Source: Sternotherus odoratus
Lineage: Eukaryota > Chordata > Testudines > Kinosternidae
Assembly (NCBI GenBank): GCA_032164245.1
Contig: JAVMKO010000003.1
Location: forward strand, 10,736,651-10,800,650
Length of the DNA: 64,000 nt
Direction: 5' to 3'
The notes beneath the pieces are model-generated. The model made no database searches, was not told the DNA's origin, and saw only the letters and a program-made list of their open reading frames with translations. Below, one piece after another: positions 23,956 through 33,427 of the stretch (positions are counted from its first letter, which is position 1; every line of letters starts with the position of its first letter). Made by a program: the position numbers and the translations under genes.

Positions 23956-25324
23956 AGTCACTCAGCTAGAACAGAGTCAGAGGCCAAACTGGAGATTCAA
24001 ATCCCTGGTTTTGGATTTATTAATAAGCCAAGTTTTGGACCTGCTTGCTGCCCTTTGGACTCCATTGGGAATTTTGCCTTTGGGCTGGAAACCTGAAATG
24101 CCTACTAAACATTTATTCTGTATGGTGAAGCAGAGCAGCTAAAGAATTCACATTTGATAAGTCAGTGAACAACTAGAAGACCCATGCAGAGATCTAATCA
24201 CTATCAAGCATGGGGGCTGGTGAGATCACTCACCAATTCCAGGGTCCTTTAAAACAACACCTGTGAAAAACTTAATGTAAAATAAATTACAGCAACCCAC
24301 GTTCCTAACTGAAATAACTCGGCTCTTCTTTTGCATGTGTTTAAACAGAAAAGCTGAAAGGCACAAGTTCATGTTATGGACTAATAGCCTGGAAAATTTT
24401 AGTTTAAAAAACAAAGCTGGCTTTGAGTTACACAGGAGAAGCCTGGAAAAAAGCATCTGAAACCACTAACTTCTATTTTTTTCCTGCATTTTTACAACAT
24501 AATATGGCTGAACTTATTTTATTATTATTATTATATTTTAAAAACTTGCTTTAAAAATAACCAACTCAAAAATCCCCTCTCGGTATTCATGTGCCAAGTT
24601 TCAGCCCAAGGCACATTTTTTACAGCTGAATTATACACCTTGAAAAATAAGGGGCTTATAGTGACAGCACTGAGTCCCCTAACTATAGTGGTATGAATGG
24701 GCAGGCGGTATAATAACAATGGCCCATAGTGCGCAGCAGTAGCAATAAGTGAAGGAGCCCTGACTCAGCACGAGGGACTCTATATACCTTGGAAGGTTTT
24801 CATGAACCTAAACATTATTGCTAAGAAAGGAATAAACAATTTGAACTGCTGTTGCCATTCATCTGACTCTCGCACATGAAGGAATACACAAAATTATTCT
24901 CTCAAAGCCAAAAAGAAATCTTCCAGACATAACTCTTTCTTACTTGGAACCGGAGAGGATTTTGAACAGTTATTTGCAGTCAACTTGGAGAAATCCCTGC
25001 ACTCTTGGGGAAATATTTACAATGAGGATGATAATTCAAGGCAAACCCACAACTCCCAGAGATGAGTTAGGCCTTACCATGCTTTGCTGGTACATGAGCA
25101 GCTTTATCCCAGTGCCAGAGAGGAGTATTATGACCAAGTGAAATGAAGCAGAGAGGTTAGCAAAATTAACACTAGCTTTGGGTGCCTCAATTTTAAAAGC
25201 GTCTCAAACTGGGCACTCAAAAAGTTTGAGACAACCCAAACTAAACAATTTCAGAAGTGGCACCTAATCTTAGAAACTGGCCTAAAAGCATCCAGTAACT
25301 CAGTGGCACAGCTGGGAACTAGAG
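23956..25324. other. Unrecognised non-coding stretch
   Basis: No gene or named repeat. There is a short (ATT)n run at about 24518-24535. Confidence 0.4.
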
Positions 25325-25660
25325 CTGGATGGGAAAAGGACTGACCACCCTGTGAGAATTTTCAAGATTTTGAAAATTTTTCCCATCTTACTGGGACAAT
25401 GAGTCAAAAACCCTTTGTTTTGATAACTTCAAAATGCTTTGATTTCAACTTAACTTTTTTTTAAACTCTAAATTAACTGTTTGTTTTGAAATTTAAGTTG
25501 TTTCAACCTCAAAACCCCTGTAATTTTTTAAATTTTAAAAATGTCAAAACGGAATGATTCAAGATTTTCAACACTTTTCAGTTGGGGGTAGGGGGGCTGG
25601 AAATTTGTTCCAACTGACCTTTTCCTGTGAACAGTTTTGACGAATTGGCAATTTATGAAA
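25325..25660. repeat. AT-rich gaaattttc-type repeat
   Basis: Stretches such as attttcaagattttgaaaat and taatttttaaattttaaaa resemble the other AT-rich blocks listed. The repeat boundaries are uncertain. Confidence 0.35.
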
Positions 25661-25784
25661 AAACAATTTAGTTAAGAAATTCCTGAGCTGTTAATTTCTG
25701 CTACCAAGTGCCCTTGTTATAAAAACACTGCCTCTTGCCTTTTCTTATTAAAAGCAAGATTATTGTTGGTGGAAACAACAGGGG

Positions 25785-25865
25785 CTGATTCCAGTTTTAC
25801 ACCATTTTTACACTGATGAAACTGCATTGGAATTAGACCTGATAGACACAAGTGTAAGATAGATC
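25785..25865. repeat. Palindromic TTACACC-type low-copy repeat
   Basis: It opens ggctgattccagttttacac and closes gacacaagtgtaagatag, like 15400-15505 and 45978-46062 but more diverged. Confidence 0.35.
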
Positions 25866-26859
25866 AGTAGACGTTCCTAAATGTCTCTAAACCAAGATAT
25901 AAATATATTGATGTTTTCTACATTCCACTTTGATGACCAACAAAATCCCCATTTAAATCATGTGCACAGCTATAAATAAATTACATTTAAAAGGAAAGTT
26001 AAAAAATAGAAAGCAAACTCCGGATCTTAAATTTAAACTGCTCAACTAAAATCAGTTTTTTCATCTCTGGAACCCATCTCAGCCAACTGTTTCTGGAGTA
26101 AGTGTCAAGTTTCTGGCAGTAAATTTGAAACAACAAATAAAAACCCCAGGTGAGATATTTTTTTATGTCCCCACGCTGCATGAGTTATAAAGCTAATGTT
26201 AAGGAGAACTCCTGAGTATGATTTTTTTCTCTCCCCATATCTATGAAAGGAATAAAGTCTAATCAGAGAGTTTGTGCAAGGTTTGGACATGGAAATTAGT
26301 AAAAAATACATGTGTATAATCCTAAAAGTGATTTCTTTACAGTGAAAGAATAGCCAAGTGTTACATTCTTACTTTTTTATTTAGGACAGCGTCAATCTAA
26401 GAACACACACATCCCTCTGACAGATTTTTTCCACCTACTATTGTTACTAGTGACACTCAAGATTACTATAGTGGAAAAAGACTTGAGCAAAATTACTTTT
26501 CTTTGTGCACTTTGTGCCTTGTCACTTTCCTTCTCTACATATAATGTCAGTTTATCCTATTGTTTGCATGGTTCTTTCACACAGCAATAGGGAGAGAAAA
26601 ATAGGAAAATGTGATTAACAAAAGTTGTGTAATGATATTGGGCCAAATTCATTCCTGAGGTAACTCCACTAACCTCATGAGAAACTCAGGGCTGGTATTT
26701 GCCCACTTTGTCTCCTTTCATAGCAGGAAAATTCAGGGCTGTGGTTTCTGTGACATCATAATTCATCACAAAGGACATACTTTTGACATCACTATTCACC
26801 ATCATGGAAGTGATTGTGAAACCACTGTTATGGCACCAGTCTCGCAAGGTGCTGGATAA
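25866..26859. other. Unrecognised non-coding stretch
   Basis: Apart from a TTACACC-type fragment near 26640-26690 (gggccaaattcattcctg), nothing is recognised. Confidence 0.35.
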
Positions 26860-27130
26860 AGCTAGCTCATATTTTTCCTTCAAAATAATTTTGTTTTTAA
26901 TTAAAATGGCTTTTTCATCAAAACAGAAATTACTGTGGGGTTTCAACATTGTTCATGATTTTCATTGAGAAGCAAAAAAAAAAATTTTTTTTTTTAATTT
27001 CAATAAAACCAAATAATGTTGCCTGACCGATCAAAATGTTTTAGTTTTGGGGAGTTGCTGTTTTGTTTTTTTAATTAAACCTAAAAAAATTTGCTGATTT
27101 TTTTATTCTAAAAGTTTCATGGGACATAAA
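26860..27130. repeat. AT-rich gaaattttc-type repeat
   Basis: Same composition as the other AT-rich blocks, with long A/T runs at 26977-26997. Confidence 0.35.
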
Positions 27131-27496
27131 CAATTATTCCCCAACCAGCTCAAGTGGTGAGTCCATCTCAAATGAACTTCAGCAAGAGTTAGGGGAGCTC
27201 AGTATCCCTCAGGACTGGGCCATAGGAGGCACCAGAAAAGAGATGAAAGCAGATAAGAGGGAAGTCGGCTTCTATTTGCAAAGGAATATCTTGGCTGTAA
27301 GCAACAATGGGAAAGAAAAGATAGAGGAACAAATAATGTGACGATTTAATGCAGTGTTGCCAAAATAAGCTGGTCAAGATTTTCAAAAGTAACTAGTGAC
27401 TTTTGGGTATCCAATTTCAAAGACCTTAAATTTTCAGAAAACACTGAGCATGCACCTTTGAAAGTCAGGACCCCCTCTTTAGGCTGTCTCAAATGG
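27131..27496. other. Unrecognised spacer before the Gypsy element
   Basis: Nothing recognised. It ends at the left target-site duplication. Confidence 0.4.
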
Positions 27497-27501
27497 GGCA
27501 C

Positions 27502-28330
27502 TGTGGCGGGTCCGATTCCACAGCGCCCCCTGAAGTCTGGGGCTAGGCGTGGCAGCGGACCTCCGCCTGTCTCTCACCCCCCCCTCAAGGGAAAGGGGGG
27601 CAGCGTGGCCCAATGGCCGGAGTCTATACCCGCATCCCCTGTTCTCAGGGTAGCGTGGCCCAATGGCCGGAGTCAATATAATTGCTTCCCGCTCTCGGGG
27701 TAGCGTGGCCCAGCGGCCAGAGTCAATACAATTGCTTCCCGCTCTCGGGGTAGCGTGGCCCAGCGGCCAGAGTCAATACAATTGCTTCCCGCTCTCGGGG
27801 TAGCGTGGCCCAGTGGCCAGAGTCAATAGAATTGCTTCCCGCTCTCGGGGTAGCGTGGCCTAATGGCTGTAGGGGTAGGGGGACCCGGGCCCACCCACTC
27901 CACCGGGTCCCGACCCAGGGCTCGCCTATCAGCAGGGCTGGTCTCGCCCCAAGCTCGGCGGGGATCCGCCCGCAACACGCCGAGCTAGTCTGTCCCTTTA
28001 AAAGTCCCCTGGGTCACTTCCTACCCTGCCTTCGGTGTCCGGGGGTCCGTCCGAGTAATCTCCCTCCGGGCCGATGGCAGATGGGTCCTCCAGCGGCGTC
28101 ACAGCCAGGCTGTCGTCTGGGTCCCTGGATGTTGGCTGTTCCTCCTCAGGAGCTGGTACCACACGTCCTTCCCCTCTGGTGGTCAGCCCCGACTGAGCAA
28201 CTCTGCAGGCTTTTATGCTGGGTCTCCAGCTGGAGCATGCCCAGCAGAGCTTCTGGGGCGTGGCTTCCTCTGCCCAGAGAGAAGGGTTAACCCTTGCTAT
28301 ACCAGTGCGGGGCCGCTCAGCCCCGTCACA
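27502..28330 (-). repeat. 3' LTR of the Gmr1-like element (829 bp)
   Basis: On the plus strand it starts TGTGGCGGGTCC and ends CCCCGTCACA. It is the same sequence as 32762-33538 except for 16 substitutions, a TC dinucleotide near 27585 and one extra 50-bp unit in the internal tandem array. Those two indels account exactly for the 52-bp length difference. The TATA-like segment GCATAAAAGCC lies at 28209-28219 on the minus strand. Confidence 0.93.
27602..27851. repeat. 50-bp tandem array in the 3' LTR, five units
   Basis: Units begin at 27602, 27652, 27702, 27752 and 27802 with agcgtggccca, and a partial sixth starts at 27852. The third and fourth units are identical, so the newest duplication is probably that pair. 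The outer unit (27602) is the most diverged. Confidence 0.92.
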
Positions 28331-29933
28331 CACACACACCCCTTAAAACAGCCGCCAGAGCCGGCTCCACCTGGGGCTCCCTTCCCTCTGCCTCCTCCCC
28401 AACTCGGGAAAAGAAATCTGCATTCCCGTGGGCTTTCCCTGGCCAGTGGGATACCTGGAAGGAATAGGGTTGGAGGGACAGGTACCACCGCCTGATTCGT
28501 GCATTTGAGTCCTTCATGCTGTTAATCCATCTAAGGGGTGCGTGGTCCATCACCAAGGAGAAGGGGTTCCCTAACAGGTAATACCTTAGGGCGTCCACTG
28601 CCCACTTGACCGCCAGGGCTTCTCGCTCTATGGTAGAGTACCGCACCTCTCGGGGAAACAACTTACGGCTCAAGTATAAGACAGGGTGCTCTTCTCCCCC
28701 CTCCTCTTGGGACAATACCGCCCCCAACCCAACCTCCGAGGCATCTGTCTGTAAAATAAAGGGCTTGGAGAAATCCGGCTGCGCTAGCACGGGTTCCTGG
28801 GTCAGCCGTTCCTTCAGGGCATTGAAAGCCCTCTCGCAGGCGGCGGACCACTGGACTTTCTTCGGCTGGGAGCTCTTCGTCAGGTCAGTGAGGGGAGCGG
28901 CGAGCGTGGTGAAATTGGGTACAAACCGGCGGTAGTATCCGGCCAGTCCCAGGAATTGCTGTACCTGTCTCTTCGTCGTCGGGGGAGAGTAGCCCTTCAA
29001 GGCCTCCACTTTGTCTACCAGAGGGCGGAGTCTGCCTCGGCCCACAGTGTAGCCCAAGTAGGTCACTTCTCTTTGGCCTAAGTGACACTTGGCCGGGTTC
29101 GCTGTGAGGCCGGCCCGGCCCAGGGCTCGTAGCACCTCCGCTAGGTGTTCAAGATGTTCTTCCCAGCTGGTGCTATAGACGATGATATCATCAATGTAGG
29201 CTGCTGCATACGAACTATGCGGGTGCAGTACCTGGTTCATGAGCCGCTGGAAGGTGGCCGCGGCCCCATGTAACCCGAAGGGCATCATGGTAAATTGATA
29301 GAGGCCGAAGGGGGTAGGAAATGCCGTCTTTTCTTTGGAGGTAGGTGTCAGGGGGATCTGCCAATACCCCTTGGTCAAATCTAGGGTGGAAATGAATTCT
29401 GCCTTGCCTAACCGTTCCAGCAGCTCATCCACCCGCGGCATAGGGTAGGCGTCAAAACGGGAGATTGCGTTCACCTTACGAAAGTCAATACAGAACCTCA
29501 CGGTCCCGTCAGGCTTGGGAACAAGCACTATCGGACTCCGCCATTCACTCCTCGATTCCTCGACCACTCCTAAGGCCAACATGGTCTCGAGTTCTTTTTG
29601 CACCGTCTCCCACATCTTCCTGGGAAGCGGTCGGTGGTTTTCCCTCACCTTGTGGCCTGGGATGGTAGCGATGTGGTGGCTGATCAACTGGGTCTTCCCT
29701 GGCTGAGCAGAGAGGACGTCGGGGAAGGCCGCTATCAACCGCTGCACCTGTTCCTGTTGTCCTGGTTCGAGCTCCTGGCCTATGGCGGCGGCCCCTCCCT
29801 TCTCGGACTCGCCCGCCGAAGGCCCCAGCTCGGGTTCCGGGGGGTAGGGGACGATCATCAAGTCTTCCCGGTCTCTCCAGGCTTTGAGGAGGTTCACGTG
29901 GTAGACCTGGGTGTCCCTTCTCCGTCCTGACAT
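28326..29933 (-). CDS. Pol, reverse transcriptase and RNase H part
   Basis: The frame (535 codons) supplies the RNA-dependent DNA polymerase and RNase H of the retrotransposon, which copy its RNA in a cytoplasmic particle. Residues 7-19 (DTQVYHVNLLKAW) are the tail of the integrase region, so the first Met is not a real start. RT spans about 95-310, with catalytic Asp185 in LDL and the YIDD box at 247-250. A connection follows, and RNase H spans about 390-512, with Asp397, Glu438, Asp463 and Asp506 all present. The same frame is blocked upstream by one TGA at 29934-29936, probably a CGA decayed to TGA. The stop codon at 28326-28328 is formed by the first bases of the 3' LTR. The sequence is of Gypsy type (FRKVNAISRFDAYPMPRVDE). 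Unlike in most Gypsy elements, integrase is not encoded downstream of this part. Confidence 0.93.
   Translation of the reverse strand: MSGRRRDTQVYHVNLLKAWRDREDLMIVPYPPEPELGPSAGESEKGGAAAIGQELEPGQQEQVQRLIAAFPDVLSAQPGKTQLISHHIATIPGHKVRENHRPLPRKMWETVQKELETMLALGVVEESRSEWRSPIVLVPKPDGTVRFCIDFRKVNAISRFDAYPMPRVDELLERLGKAEFISTLDLTKGYWQIPLTPTSKEKTAFPTPFGLYQFTMMPFGLHGAAATFQRLMNQVLHPHSSYAAAYIDDIIVYSTSWEEHLEHLAEVLRALGRAGLTANPAKCHLGQREVTYLGYTVGRGRLRPLVDKVEALKGYSPPTTKRQVQQFLGLAGYYRRFVPNFTTLAAPLTDLTKSSQPKKVQWSAACERAFNALKERLTQEPVLAQPDFSKPFILQTDASEVGLGAVLSQEEGGEEHPVLYLSRKLFPREVRYSTIEREALAVKWAVDALRYYLLGNPFSLVMDHAPLRWINSMKDSNARIRRWYLSLQPYSFQVSHWPGKAHGNADFFSRVGEEAEGREPQVEPALAAVLRGVCV
28331..28348 (-). other. Purine-rich tract next to the 3' LTR
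   Basis: On the minus strand, AAGGGG then a (TG)n stretch directly precedes the LTR start TGTGACGGGG. The position is that of the polypurine tract that primes plus-strand synthesis. The tract is short and its last bases are a TG microsatellite, so the exact primer is uncertain. The pol stop codon lies just beyond it, inside the LTR. Confidence 0.5.
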
Positions 29934-29968
29934 TCAAAACTCATAGTCGACTGGGCCTACTCGCCTGG

Positions 29969-31545
29969 TCACCTCGAAAGGGCCTTGCCACTTCGCCAGC
30001 AGTTTGGACTCTGAGGAAGGCAATAGCAAGAGAACCCTGGCTCGAACCTCCGCAACTTAGCCCCTTTGTTGTAGTGGGCTTCTTGGCTCCATTGTGCCTT
30101 CTCCAAATTCTCCCTGGCCAAGGCCCCCAATTCCCGGAGTCGCTCTCGCAAATGAAGTATATACTGGACGGCCCCCCTCACCCGGGACTCCTGCTCCTCC
30201 CACGTCTCCTTCAGGAGATCTAGGATCCCCCGGGGCCTCCGCCCATATAGGAGTTCGAAGGGGGAGAACCCAGTAGATGCCTGGGGGACTTCCCGTACAG
30301 CAAAGAGAAGGGCAGGGAGTAATTTGTTCCAATGGCGTGGGTCATCTTCCACAAACTTCCTCAGCATGGACTTTAGGGTCCTATTAAATCTCTCCACCAA
30401 CCCATCTGTCTGGGGGTGGTAGACTGAGGTCTTCAAGGCACGGATATTTAATAGATGACATAACTCTGCCATCAACCGTGATGTTACATTTGTCCCTTGG
30501 TCTGTCAGTATTTCCCGCGGCAGGCCAACTCGGGCGAAGATTTGCAGGAGCTCATTGGCGATGGTCGGGGCAGTGGCGGTCCGTAATGGCACCGCCTCCG
30601 GGTAGCGAGTGGCGTAGTCGACCACCACTAGGATATACTTGTGGCCCAAGCTGCTCTTCTCCAAGGGTCCCACCAAGTCTAGGCCAATTCTCTCAAATGG
30701 CACACCGACCACCGGCAGGGGGATCAGGGGAGCCTTGGGTATCCCCTTCGGGCTGGCTTTCTGGCACTCGGGGCAGGAGGCACAGTATTCCCGGACGTCG
30801 TGGTGGATACCGGGCCAGAAAAACCTCTGGGCAACCCGTTGTAGCGTCTTCTCTCTCCCCAGGTGCCCTGCCCACGGCACCGAGTGAGCTAGCTGGAGTA
30901 CGTGCCGTCGAAACCGCCGCGGGACCAATAGCTGACGCAATTCTTCCTTGGTCTGCGGTTCCGAGACCAGTCGGTAGAGCAGGTCGTTCTGGATCTCAAA
31001 GTGGGGACCCTGCCGCCGGCGTCGGGGCGATCCCTCCTCCGGATCTGGGGTACTCGTTGCCTGGTCCCAGGCTCTGCTGAGGGTGGCATCCCCCCTTTGC
31101 TCCTCTAATAAGTCCACATTGATATCCAGCCACCCTTGGTCTTCTCCGATCTGGGTCTCAGGGGGGACCTGGCGTCCCGCATCTATGCCTGCCGCCTCTG
31201 AGGGTCCCTCGAGGGGGTCGTCTGGTGCCTCTTGGCCCAACAGCCCCGGCCTTTCCATTCGCGCCCCCTTCCTTCTTGCTGGCTGGGTACTCCACTCTTG
31301 CAGGAGCTCTACGAAGCCTGGCCAGTCCCGTCCCAGAATCACTGGGTATGCCAACTTCGGGGCCACCCCGACGAGACCTCGCCCTGTCTGCTGGGCTGTC
31401 TTGAGCTGCACCCAGAAAGTAGGGTAGGGCCTCACGTCCCCATGAATACACTGTAGGCGTATAGGGGCCCCTTTTGGGCCAGCGAGTTCTACTAACCCCT
31501 CCCGGATGACTGACTGGCTACACCCAGAGTCAACCAGGCCATGGT
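29969..31545 (-). CDS. Pol, protease and integrase part, upstream of RT
   Basis: This frame encodes the aspartic protease and then the integrase. The protease catalytic triad Asp-Ser-Gly is at 31531-31523 and the later ILGRDW block near 31330. Counting from the first Met at 31435, the integrase zinc-binding HHCC residues are His184, His191, Cys221 and Cys224. The catalytic triad is Asp253, Asp312 and Glu348, with the D(35)E spacing of Gypsy integrases ([24 protein letters not shown]). A GPY/F-type C-terminal region follows but is reached only by changing frame near 30030, after KLRRFEPG. At the upstream side the protease is in a different frame from Gag, with the change between about 31525 and 31560. 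Each break could be a mutation. The Gag-protease one could instead be programmed frameshifting. Placement before RT is the Gmr1 hallmark. Confidence 0.92.
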
Positions 31546-32703
31546 AGGTATCCCTTCCACCTTCACAGGTACCACGATCTTACCCGGCTCCCACTTCCTG
31601 GCACGTTGGCCGGCGGCCCATACCTTTCCATAACTGCAGTCCATGTACGGGCAGTCCCTCCGGAAGTGCCCTATCTTCCCGCACTCATAACACCGGTCCC
31701 GTTCGCCTTCCTCGGACCTGGTGCTGTGGGAATAGTCGGACCTCATAGTCACGTCTTCCGGGCTCTGCAGGAGGTCCGTCCCGTGTGGGCCCCTCGACCT
31801 GGGTGTCGCCGGGGCCTTGGCCTGCCGCACTGGCCGACGGGGTTCCCCCCTCTCTGCCTTGCGCGCGTCTGGCCCCGGGGCCGGGTTCTTCTCGCCTGCA
31901 TGCCCCCCCTTGGGAACGACCTTCGGTTCCCCCTCCGCTGCCAGGTAATCCTCCATCAAGGAGGTGGCTTCGGGGAGTGACTTTGGTCGATGCCGCTGTA
32001 CCCACTCCCTTCCCCCAACTGGGAGGATCTGGAGGAACTGCTCCAGGGCCACCATTTCAGCCACCTGGCCTCCGGTCCGGTGTTCGGGTTCCAGCCACCG
32101 CCAGCAGAGATTGCGGATGTGTTGGGCCACCGCTCGGGGTCTAGCCCCCGGCGAGTATCGCGCTCGGCGGAGGCGTTGGCGGTACACCTCAGGGTTGACG
32201 CCTGTTTGATCCAGGATGGCTGCCTTGACCTTGGAATAGTCCAGGGCCTCCTGTGGGTCCAAATTCCTATAGGCGGCTTGGGCGGGGCCCGTCAGGTAAG
32301 GGGCGAGGATGGTGGCCCAATGGGCGCTGGGCCACTGGACGGCAGTGGCAACCCGTTCAAACGTTACCAGAAAGGCCTCGGGGTCATCCCCGGGCCCCAT
32401 CTTGGTTAGTCGCACCGGCAGTCCTCCGAGGCCCTCGCCCGTTCCACTCCTGACAGCTCCCAGGGGCGGACTTGGCCCACGCCCCACGAGTGTGGTCATC
32501 TGTTGGAAAAGCCGCTCTTGGCTGGCTTGTTGCTGTGCGGTCAGTGCCTGTACTAGCTGCTGCTGCTGCTCTTGCTGCTGCGCCGCCTGCTGCTGCTGCT
32601 GGGCTGCTAGCTCTTGGAGCAACTGCCGTTGCTGCTGCTGCTGTTGTGTTGCCTGCTGTTGCTGGTTGTCCAGCAGCCATTTCAGGAGCTTCTCGAACTC
32701 CAT
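31492..32703 (-). CDS. Gag with SCAN-like capsid and CCHC zinc knuckle
   Basis: This is the structural protein that would form the particle around the element's RNA. The open frame begins at 32781, but that Met lies inside the LTR and upstream of the primer-binding site. The next Met, at 32703, has an A at -3 and G at +4 and is the likely start. Residue numbers here are from 32781. Residues 40-95 are Gln-rich (CAG-type runs) and could form a coiled coil. Residues 119-200 look like a Gag capsid N-terminal half ([17 protein letters not shown]). Residues 199-283 match the SCAN domain pattern ([49 protein letters not shown]). Residues 364-377 form one CCHC knuckle (Cys364, Cys367, His372, Cys377). 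The frame runs about 50 nt into the protease region before its stop. It is intact, with no internal stop. Confidence 0.92.
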   Translation of the reverse strand: MEFEKLLKWLLDNQQQQATQQQQQQRQLLQELAAQQQQQAAQQQEQQQQLVQALTAQQQASQERLFQQMTTLVGRGPSPPLGAVRSGTGEGLGGLPVRLTKMGPGDDPEAFLVTFERVATAVQWPSAHWATILAPYLTGPAQAAYRNLDPQEALDYSKVKAAILDQTGVNPEVYRQRLRRARYSPGARPRAVAQHIRNLCWRWLEPEHRTGGQVAEMVALEQFLQILPVGGREWVQRHRPKSLPEATSLMEDYLAAEGEPKVVPKGGHAGEKNPAPGPDARKAERGEPRRPVRQAKAPATPRSRGPHGTDLLQSPEDVTMRSDYSHSTRSEEGERDRCYECGKIGHFRRDCPYMDCSYGKVWAAGQRARKWEPGKIVVPVKVEGIPTMAWLTLGVASQSSGRG

Positions 32704-32743
32704 CTTGGCTCTAGGTCCTCCTTGCAGGACCGGTTCAAAAGGT

Positions 32744-32761
32744 CCCTGGTCAGGTGCCAAT
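32744..32761 (-). other. Primer-binding site position of the Gmr1-like element
   Basis: On the minus strand the LTR end CCGCCACA is followed after two bases (AT) by TGGCACCTGACCAGGG. TGG, the complement of the tRNA CCA end, is where the primer site should begin. I could not match the rest to a specific tRNA from memory. It is loosely similar to the tRNA-Glu type. Confidence 0.55.
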
Positions 32762-32859
32762 TGTGGCGGGTCCGATTCCACAGCGCCCCCTGAAGTCTGG
32801 GGCTAGGCGTGGCAGCGGACCTCCGCCTGTCTCTCACCCCCCCCAAGGGAAAGGGGGGC

Positions 32860-33059
32860 AGCGTGGCCCAATGGCCGGAGTCTATACCCGCGTCCCCTGT
32901 TCTCAGGGTAGCGTGGCCCAATGGCCGGAGTCAATATAATTGCTTCCCGCTCTCGGGGTAGCGTGGCCCAGCGGCCAGAGTCAATACAATTGCTTCCCGC
33001 TCTCGGGGTAGCGTGGCCCAGTGGCCAGAGTCAATACAATTGCTTCCCGCTCTCGGGGT
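32860..33059. repeat. 50-bp tandem array in the 5' LTR, four units
   Basis: Units begin at 32860, 32910, 32960 and 33010, with a partial unit at 33060. This LTR has four units against five in the other LTR, so a unit was gained or lost after insertion or during reverse transcription. Confidence 0.92.
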
Positions 33060-33416
33060 AGCGTGGCCTAATGGCCGAAGGGGTAGGGGGACCCGGGCCC
33101 ACCCACTCCACCAGGTCCCGACCCAGGGCTCGCCTATCAGCAGGGCTGGTCTCGCCCCAAGCTCGGCGGGGATCCGCCCGCAACACGCCGAGCTAGTCTG
33201 TCCCTTTAAAAGTCCCCTGGGTCACTTCCTACCCTGCCTTCAGTGTCCGGGGGTCCGTCCGAGTGATCTCCCTCCGGGCCGATGGCAGATGGGTCCTCCA
33301 GCGGCGTCACAGCCAGGCTGTCGTCTGGGTCCCAGGATGTTGGCTGTTCCTCCTCAGGAGCTGGTACCACACGTCCTTCCCCTCTGGTGGTCAGCCCCAA
33401 GTGAGCAACTCTGCAG

Positions 33417-33427
33417 GCTTTTATGCT
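33417..33427 (-). promoter_or_regulatory. TATA-like box in the 5' LTR
   Basis: The minus strand reads GCATAAAAGCC about 111-121 bp inside the LTR start, a plausible core promoter driving genomic RNA leftward through gag and pol. Support is by motif and orientation only. Confidence 0.5.

Noticed and set aside
27602..27851. Regular 50-bp repeats considered as a CRISPR array
   Set aside because: Units abut one another without spacers and lie inside an LTR. This is a minisatellite.
27805..28290. 161-codon plus-strand frame, with a twin at 33013-33498
   Set aside because: Both sit inside the LTRs in the antisense direction. They are matching because the LTRs match, and they have no domain.
30478..31080. 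200-codon plus-strand frame opposite the integrase
   Set aside because: Antisense shadow of the integrase gene in GC-rich DNA. No recognisable motif.
32703..32781. First Met of the Gag frame (32781) as the start
   Set aside because: It falls within the LTR and the codons after it read LTR end and primer site. The Met at 32703 has better context.
32309..32806. 165-codon plus-strand frame with Cys-rich runs
   Set aside because: It is the antisense of the CAG-encoded Gln runs in Gag, so the Cys runs are a by-product.
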